A stretch of 10,058 nt of DNA from Legionellales bacterium (GTDB lineage Bacteria; Pseudomonadota; Gammaproteobacteria; Berkiellales; Berkiellaceae), in the NCBI GenBank assembly GCA_023266435.1, contig JAHFQF010000077.1:1-10058 (forward strand), in the 5' to 3' direction. The notes beneath the pieces are model-generated. The model was not told the origin of the DNA. It made no database searches and saw nothing but the letters and a program-made list of their open reading frames with translations. A program made the translations under genes and the position numbers. Each line of letters begins with the position of its first letter. Position 1 is the stretch's first letter. This document shows, in pieces, positions 6,072 to 10,058 of the stretch.

Positions 6072-7130
6072 ATGCCTAATTCAATTGCCATTTTAATCCC
6101 AGCATATCAACCCAGCGACACATTGATTAGCCTAGTAGACGAATTACTCTCGCAAGCAGATTACCCTATTGTCATCATTAATGATGGCTCTGATCCCAGC
6201 TGTCAGTCTATTTTTCAGGCGTTACAACAGCGGCCTCGGGTGCAGGTGATTGCGCATGCAGTGAATCTAGGTAAAGGCCAGGCACTCAAAACTGGCTTTA
6301 ATCATTGTCTAACCCATTTTACAGAGCACTTTGCAGGGGTTGTTACTGCCGATGCGGATGGCCAGCACTTGGCGTCAGATATTATTAATTTGGCTAAACA
6401 ACTATCATTGAGCCCCCAGACACTATGGATAGGTTCACGGGCTTTTGATCACAATGTTCCCTGGAAAAGCCAATTAGGGAATACCATGACCCGCCATGTT
6501 TTTAGACTACTCATTGGTAAGATGGTTTATGATACACAATCAGGATTACGTGGCATCCCTGCGAGTTTTATGCGTCAATTACTCAAGGTTCCTGCCACAG
6601 GGTATGAATTTGAGCTAGACATGTTAGTCAGCGCTGCGCAAAATAAACTGTCGATACAAGAGCATCGCATTCAAACTGTCTATATCGCTAATAATCAAAG
6701 TAGCCACTTTCATCCTTTATTGGATTCACTGAGAGTGTATTTTGTGTTTGTACGCTTTTGTGCGCTTTCTTTATTAACTGCTTTATTAGACTTTATTGTG
6801 TTCACTATTGCCTTTTTTATCTCCCCCAGTATTTTAAATAGTATGATTATTGCACGCCTTGTGGCGGGCTCTTTTAATTTTCTATGCGGGAAATGGTACA
6901 TTTTTCAATCCAAGCAACGGATACTCCCTGAAGCCGTAAAGTTTTCTTTCTTGGTCATTGGTTTAGGCTTTATTGCCTACTCTTTGATTGATGGGTTGGT
7001 AAGCCTAGGGATGAATGTTTTCTTCAGCAAGCTCTTAGTTGAAACTGCGCTATTTTTATTGAGTTTCTCAGCACAGCGAATTTTTATTTTTAAAGACACT
7101 GCTGCTACGCTAAAAACAACGGACTGCTAA
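6072..7130 (+). CDS. Family 2 glycosyltransferase (DPMS-like) fused to GtrA-like membrane domain
   Basis: The N-terminal half (about residues 1-215) is a GT-A fold family 2 glycosyltransferase of the dolichyl/polyprenyl-phosphate sugar synthase type: IPAYQP (9-14), NDGS (37-40), NLGKGQALKTGF (65-76), the catalytic metal motif DADGQH (94-99) and DTQSGLRG (154-161). The C-terminal half (about 225-345) has four hydrophobic segments and GtrA-type motifs: LLTALLDFIVF (234-244), SFNFLCGKWYIFQ (267-279) and FSAQRIFIFK (332-341). Such proteins are thought to put a sugar from a nucleotide donor on undecaprenyl phosphate and help move it across the inner membrane. The fusion of both parts in one 352-residue chain is found in some bacteria. 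It is read from its own promoter and ends 6 bp from the convergent pilin-like gene. The sugar is not predictable. Confidence 0.88.
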   Translation: MPNSIAILIPAYQPSDTLISLVDELLSQADYPIVIINDGSDPSCQSIFQALQQRPRVQVIAHAVNLGKGQALKTGFNHCLTHFTEHFAGVVTADADGQHLASDIINLAKQLSLSPQTLWIGSRAFDHNVPWKSQLGNTMTRHVFRLLIGKMVYDTQSGLRGIPASFMRQLLKVPATGYEFELDMLVSAAQNKLSIQEHRIQTVYIANNQSSHFHPLLDSLRVYFVFVRFCALSLLTALLDFIVFTIAFFISPSILNSMIIARLVAGSFNFLCGKWYIFQSKQRILPEAVKFSFLVIGLGFIAYSLIDGLVSLGMNVFFSKLLVETALFLLSFSAQRIFIFKDTAATLKTTDC

Positions 7131-7136
7131 GAGGGA

Positions 7137-7889
7137 TTACGGGGAATAAGAACCTGGAGCTCCGAACTTTCTTTCGAGAAAACCAGTGCGATCCTCGTAT
7201 TCCAAAAGATATTCAGGTGCTGCAAAATAAAGATTTTCTATTCTAGGATTTGCTAAATTATATATAGGTGCCCGAAACAGAGCATATACCGGACTGTTAC
7301 TTTTACCCGGTTGCTTTAAAGTGTAATATCCAAATCCAGAGATAATGCCCTCATCCTGATCATAGTCCTCCATAAAGAAAAAATGGCACTGGTATGTATC
7401 AGAAAAAGCGTCTGGAGCGAAATACTCTTCCACGCAAATATCTGCTTTTTGCTGAATGCATATATCGATACTACCAGGGGCTAACCCCCCTCGCACGAGC
7501 TTTAACTCAGACTGCACCACTTTTTGAAAAATTTCCAGACAGCCCGAATGAGATCCGGCAGCAATTTTGGCGACCTCAATCTTACCTGCCTCTTCATAGG
7601 TTGCACCATTCGGATAATTTTCATAGCCAGCCTCATAGAGTAAGTCACCCACTCCATCGCCATCTAAATCCAATAATCCATGCCTGACTCTGTTTTTTTG
7701 AATCACCTTCATGAACATCGCGTTTTCTAATCCTGAGCGAAAAGTATCGTAAATGGATTTTTGTTTTTTCAACATAGCCTCTTGCTGTAAATCGGCAAAT
7801 TTAGGCATAGCGATGGCAGTTAAGATGCCGATCAGAACAATGACCGTGATGAGCTCTATCAATGTAAAGGCATTGAGATCATTCTGCAT
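7137..7889 (-). CDS. Type IV pilin-like / pseudopilin protein with atypical processing site
   Basis: The N-terminus FTLIELITVIVLIGILTAIAMP (from residue 8) is the class III signal and hydrophobic helix of type IV pilins and type II secretion pseudopilins, including Glu+5. The leader is MQNDLNA, so the residue before the cleavage bond is Ala, not the usual Gly, and the leader lacks Lys/Arg. An in-frame TAG three codons upstream rules out a longer leader. At 250 residues it is longer than a typical major pilin. The soluble part holds DLDGDGVGD (74-82), an exact DxDxDGxxD calcium-type loop, and four cysteines (C117, C144, C152, C168) that could form disulfides. The C-terminus is GAPGSYSP. The ATG lies inside the end of the GT-C gene (11-bp overlap), which suggests coupled translation. 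Whether it is a pilus subunit, a minor pilin or a stand-alone surface protein is open. Confidence 0.85.
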   Translation of the reverse strand: MQNDLNAFTLIELITVIVLIGILTAIAMPKFADLQQEAMLKKQKSIYDTFRSGLENAMFMKVIQKNRVRHGLLDLDGDGVGDLLYEAGYENYPNGATYEEAGKIEVAKIAAGSHSGCLEIFQKVVQSELKLVRGGLAPGSIDICIQQKADICVEEYFAPDAFSDTYQCHFFFMEDYDQDEGIISGFGYYTLKQPGKSNSPVYALFRAPIYNLANPRIENLYFAAPEYLLEYEDRTGFLERKFGAPGSYSP

Positions 7890-9675
7890 GCCGCGCTACT
7901 TCTTCAGCATTTAAAATAAAATGCGTTGGGTTCACGCGATAAATCCGATAGCCATGTAAATTCGGTTTGCTATTGTATAAAGACAGCGCATCTGGATAAC
8001 GTTGATACAGTATTTCTACAAGATGATTCATTGGCTCACCTTGTAGCATCTCTCCACTGGTGATCACATAGTCCGGTCGATAATCACGCAAATCAGCGAG
8101 TAAATCCGCCTCTGTATAAGCAGCTGGATTCCTTGGATAGCGCGGCCAAACTGTCTGTGTATGCGTATAAAAAAGACCTCGAATATAATTAGAGGACAAC
8201 AAAACAGTGATCTCAGGATTATCATAAATGGTTTCAAATACCTTTTCTGAGTCTTTACCAAAAAATTTGGCTAAAGCGACTCTGCCGCCAGGGTAGGTAG
8301 GCAGATCGAAGCGGTGTACGGGAGATTTTTGATACACCCACACTGCACCACTCACATGTATAACCAGTAAAAAGAGAACAGCGTGTGGCCAACGCCACGT
8401 GCGCTTTGCTCGATAGCGTGCTAACCATGTCTGCAGCCCTGGATAATCTGCAGCGACAATTATGACACTCAATACAGCGATGATCTGTAACCCCAAGCGC
8501 AAATGGTAGGCCCCAAACAAGAACCATAGTAGCGTGCTAGGAAGTACAAAAAGAAACAATAAGCCTTGTAACATACGATTTGTACGGCTGGCATATAGCC
8601 CCCAAACAAATAACAGAGTGAACTGTGGTAATAAAATGAAATACTGGTGGCTTGCGTATCCGAGTTGTTGCCACCAGGTGCGATCTGCCATGGAAGCACC
8701 TATGACACCGCCATTGTGTGTGAATTGACTGCCCTCTCCCAAGATCCACCAGATGCTACCTACACAAGAAAGCATTGCTAATAACATATAAGGGCGCCAA
8801 CGTTCCTCCGCATTACGCAACAATAAGACTAAGCAAGGCAGTGAAAACAATCCCCAAATTAAAGCTGCTTGCTTACTCCAACTGGCTAACATGGCCAAGC
8901 AAACCGCCATAAGTAGGCTATATTGTTTTGTGCTAATTTTTGATTGTGTGTGAGCAAACCAGACTAAAGACACAGAGCCTACTAAACTCGCATTCATTAA
9001 GGGCTCTGCATATCCATAATCAAAATATTTTTGCCAATCCAATACGAAGACACACCAAATACAGACAATGAAATAACCCCATAGTCGTTTTGGCTCTAAT
9101 GTTTTACTACAGAAAGCGATGGCATTCAGCATACAGAACGGCAGGATAATGAGTGTAGCTTTGACAGGCAGCTGGTATTCAACGTCATTGAGCAGTTGAT
9201 AACAATAGGCGATCAATTTAGAAAATGCTTGCGGATAGGGAGCGCCAGTATGCTCAAAGGAAATGGGTAGCTGATAAAACCATTGCAATGCCCAATAGTG
9301 CCAACTGTAGATCTCATCATCAGTATCAAATGCTTTAGTCCCGATTTTTATCACATAGGGTAAAACAATACAGAAATTGATAAACAGTGCCCTGAAATGT
9401 CCTTGTTTCCAATGCTCCCAAGTTGCATCATGGCAATAACGCGCTACCCGGTATAAAGCAAGCACATACAGCATCACGGTGAGGCTCAAGACAGGAAGTG
9501 CTTGAAACTGGCCCCAATGGCTGAGCGCGTCCACACTCAAAGTCACCCAAAAAACACTGAGAAGCGGAATCAACGTGGCCGTTTGAGGATAGCGAAGTAA
9601 ACGAGGCGCAACTGCAAGTGCAGGCGCAATATACACACCTAGAAAAAGTGCGCCCATAATGAATAAATAAGTCAT
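7879..9675 (-). CDS. GT-C type membrane glycosyltransferase (ArnT/PMT-like), acceptor unknown
   Basis: A large inner-membrane protein of about 598 residues: ten or more hydrophobic segments over the first 450, then a soluble C-terminal domain of about 140 residues, expected in the periplasm. The first large loop carries DTDDEIYSWHYW (acidic residues near 117-121), in the place where GT-C enzymes that use polyprenyl-phosphate sugars have their catalytic Asp/Glu. The topology and the C-terminal domain fit the PMT/ArnT/YfhO-like group, but I cannot name a family precisely. I prefer the ATG at 9675, 4 bp after the upstream stop, with AGAAAG upstream; a GTG at 9708 would lie within the upstream gene and lacks a ribosome site. 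It overlaps the pilin-like gene by 11 bp. Possible acceptors are the pilin-like protein, lipid A or an O-antigen unit. Confidence 0.78.
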   Translation of the reverse strand: MTYLFIMGALFLGVYIAPALAVAPRLLRYPQTATLIPLLSVFWVTLSVDALSHWGQFQALPVLSLTVMLYVLALYRVARYCHDATWEHWKQGHFRALFINFCIVLPYVIKIGTKAFDTDDEIYSWHYWALQWFYQLPISFEHTGAPYPQAFSKLIAYCYQLLNDVEYQLPVKATLIILPFCMLNAIAFCSKTLEPKRLWGYFIVCIWCVFVLDWQKYFDYGYAEPLMNASLVGSVSLVWFAHTQSKISTKQYSLLMAVCLAMLASWSKQAALIWGLFSLPCLVLLLRNAEERWRPYMLLAMLSCVGSIWWILGEGSQFTHNGGVIGASMADRTWWQQLGYASHQYFILLPQFTLLFVWGLYASRTNRMLQGLLFLFVLPSTLLWFLFGAYHLRLGLQIIAVLSVIIVAADYPGLQTWLARYRAKRTWRWPHAVLFLLVIHVSGAVWVYQKSPVHRFDLPTYPGGRVALAKFFGKDSEKVFETIYDNPEITVLLSSNYIRGLFYTHTQTVWPRYPRNPAAYTEADLLADLRDYRPDYVITSGEMLQGEPMNHLVEILYQRYPDALSLYNSKPNLHGYRIYRVNPTHFILNAEEVARHAE

Positions 9676-9679
9676 TGGA

Positions 9680-10058
9680 TTACTTTCTAGTTGTTTGGCA
9701 AGCAGCACGCATCATTTTGATGCATTGTGCTCCTTTCTTTTTGCACACAGACAAGCCACTGCGAATAGAAAAGACAGCATACATACTATAACGCACCCAA
9801 ACAGACGTGCTCTTACGATAATGCTTTTGATAATATCGAATACAGCTCAAAATTTCCGGAAAAAGCGCTTTTTTAGCCAAAGGCTTAACAGGCAATACAT
9901 ACACATCTGAGAAACAATACACTTGTCCACCATGGCAGTGTGTTTTCAGCGCCAAATCACTGGCTGCGAACGCTGGGGTCAGTTGTGCATCTAGACCACC
10001 AATTGCCCAATAATCTGAGCGCTTAAGTAATAACACATACGGCTCTAATGCAGGCACC
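9680..10058 (-). CDS. Family 2 glycosyltransferase, C-terminal part (5' end outside window)
   Basis: The frame is open to the right edge of the window; about 125 C-terminal residues are seen, ending in TAA at 9682-9680. The piece YVLLLKRSDYWAIGGLDAQL followed by SDLALKTHCHGGQVYCFSDVYVLP has the layout of the end of the GT-A domain in WbbL-like family 2 glycosyltransferases (acceptor-side GG-D motif, the D-L-x-x-R/K helix, then G-x-x-V). The motif usually reads ED-x-DL; here it is AASDLALK, so the first acidic residue is missing. The tail FPEILSCIRYYQKHYRK resembles the Y-x-x-K-H-Y segment common in these cytoplasmic, membrane-associated sugar transferases. The rest is basic (CKKKGAQC, RAACQTTRK). 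It likely adds a sugar to a lipid-linked or cell-surface glycan and is co-transcribed with the GT-C gene 4 bp downstream. Confidence 0.75.
   Translation of the reverse strand, partial: VPALEPYVLLLKRSDYWAIGGLDAQLTPAFAASDLALKTHCHGGQVYCFSDVYVLPVKPLAKKALFPEILSCIRYYQKHYRKSTSVWVRYSMYAVFSIRSGLSVCKKKGAQCIKMMRAACQTTRK

Noticed and set aside
8064..8749. Several 65-90 codon frames within the GT-C gene on both strands
   Set aside because: They fall wholly inside a continuous 598-codon membrane protein frame and show no domain or start signal.
9676..9708. GTG start for the GT-C gene inside the upstream glycosyltransferase gene
   Set aside because: No ribosome site, and the 11 extra residues precede a natural membrane-protein N-terminus beginning at the ATG at 9675.
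1..10058. CRISPR arrays, insertion sequences, tRNA genes, attachment sites
   Set aside because: No regularly spaced repeats, transposase motifs, cloverleaf-like segments or flanking duplications were seen.

Overview
The window looks like chromosomal DNA of a gammaproteobacterium of moderate, AT-leaning composition. The main evidence is the 4.5S RNA gene (ffs) followed on the same strand by dnaX, ybaB (nucleoid-associated EbfC family), recR and htpG; the dnaX-ybaB-recR-htpG order is that of the E. coli locus. A Legionella/Coxiella-type relative is possible but cannot be proven from this window.

Layout. Positions 1-315 (+) hold the C-terminal end of an APC-family amino acid permease. It runs convergently into an unrecognised small membrane protein (312-941, -), and the two genes overlap by 4 bp at their stop codons. 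A 145-nt spacer (942-1086) with two overlapping hairpins separates this gene from htpG. The block 1087-5975 (-) is the core genome part: ffs with its own promoter and terminator, dnaX (best start TTG), ybaB, recR (1-nt stop/start overlap with ybaB), and htpG. htpG has a textbook RpoH (sigma-32) heat-shock promoter whose -35 element overlaps the recR stop codon. The only stretch over 300 bases without a protein gene (5740-6071) holds ffs, its terminator, its promoter and a divergent extended -10 promoter.

The right third (6072-10058) is about sugars and a surface protein. A plus-strand gene encodes a DPMS-like family 2 glycosyltransferase fused to a GtrA-like membrane domain. Convergent to it, and 6 bp away, is a minus-strand set: the tail of a family 2 glycosyltransferase, a multi-membrane-span GT-C type glycosyltransferase, and a large type IV pilin-like protein whose start lies inside the end of the GT-C gene.

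How the parts could fit (inference): the GT2-GtrA protein would make and help flip a polyprenyl-phosphate sugar, the GT-C enzyme would use it in the periplasm, and the coupled pilin-like protein is a candidate acceptor. Attachment of the sugar to LPS instead is an equally open possibility. The pilin-like protein is itself unusual: its processing site has Ala rather than Gly before the cleaved bond, its leader has no basic residue, and it carries a DxDxDGxxD calcium-type loop.
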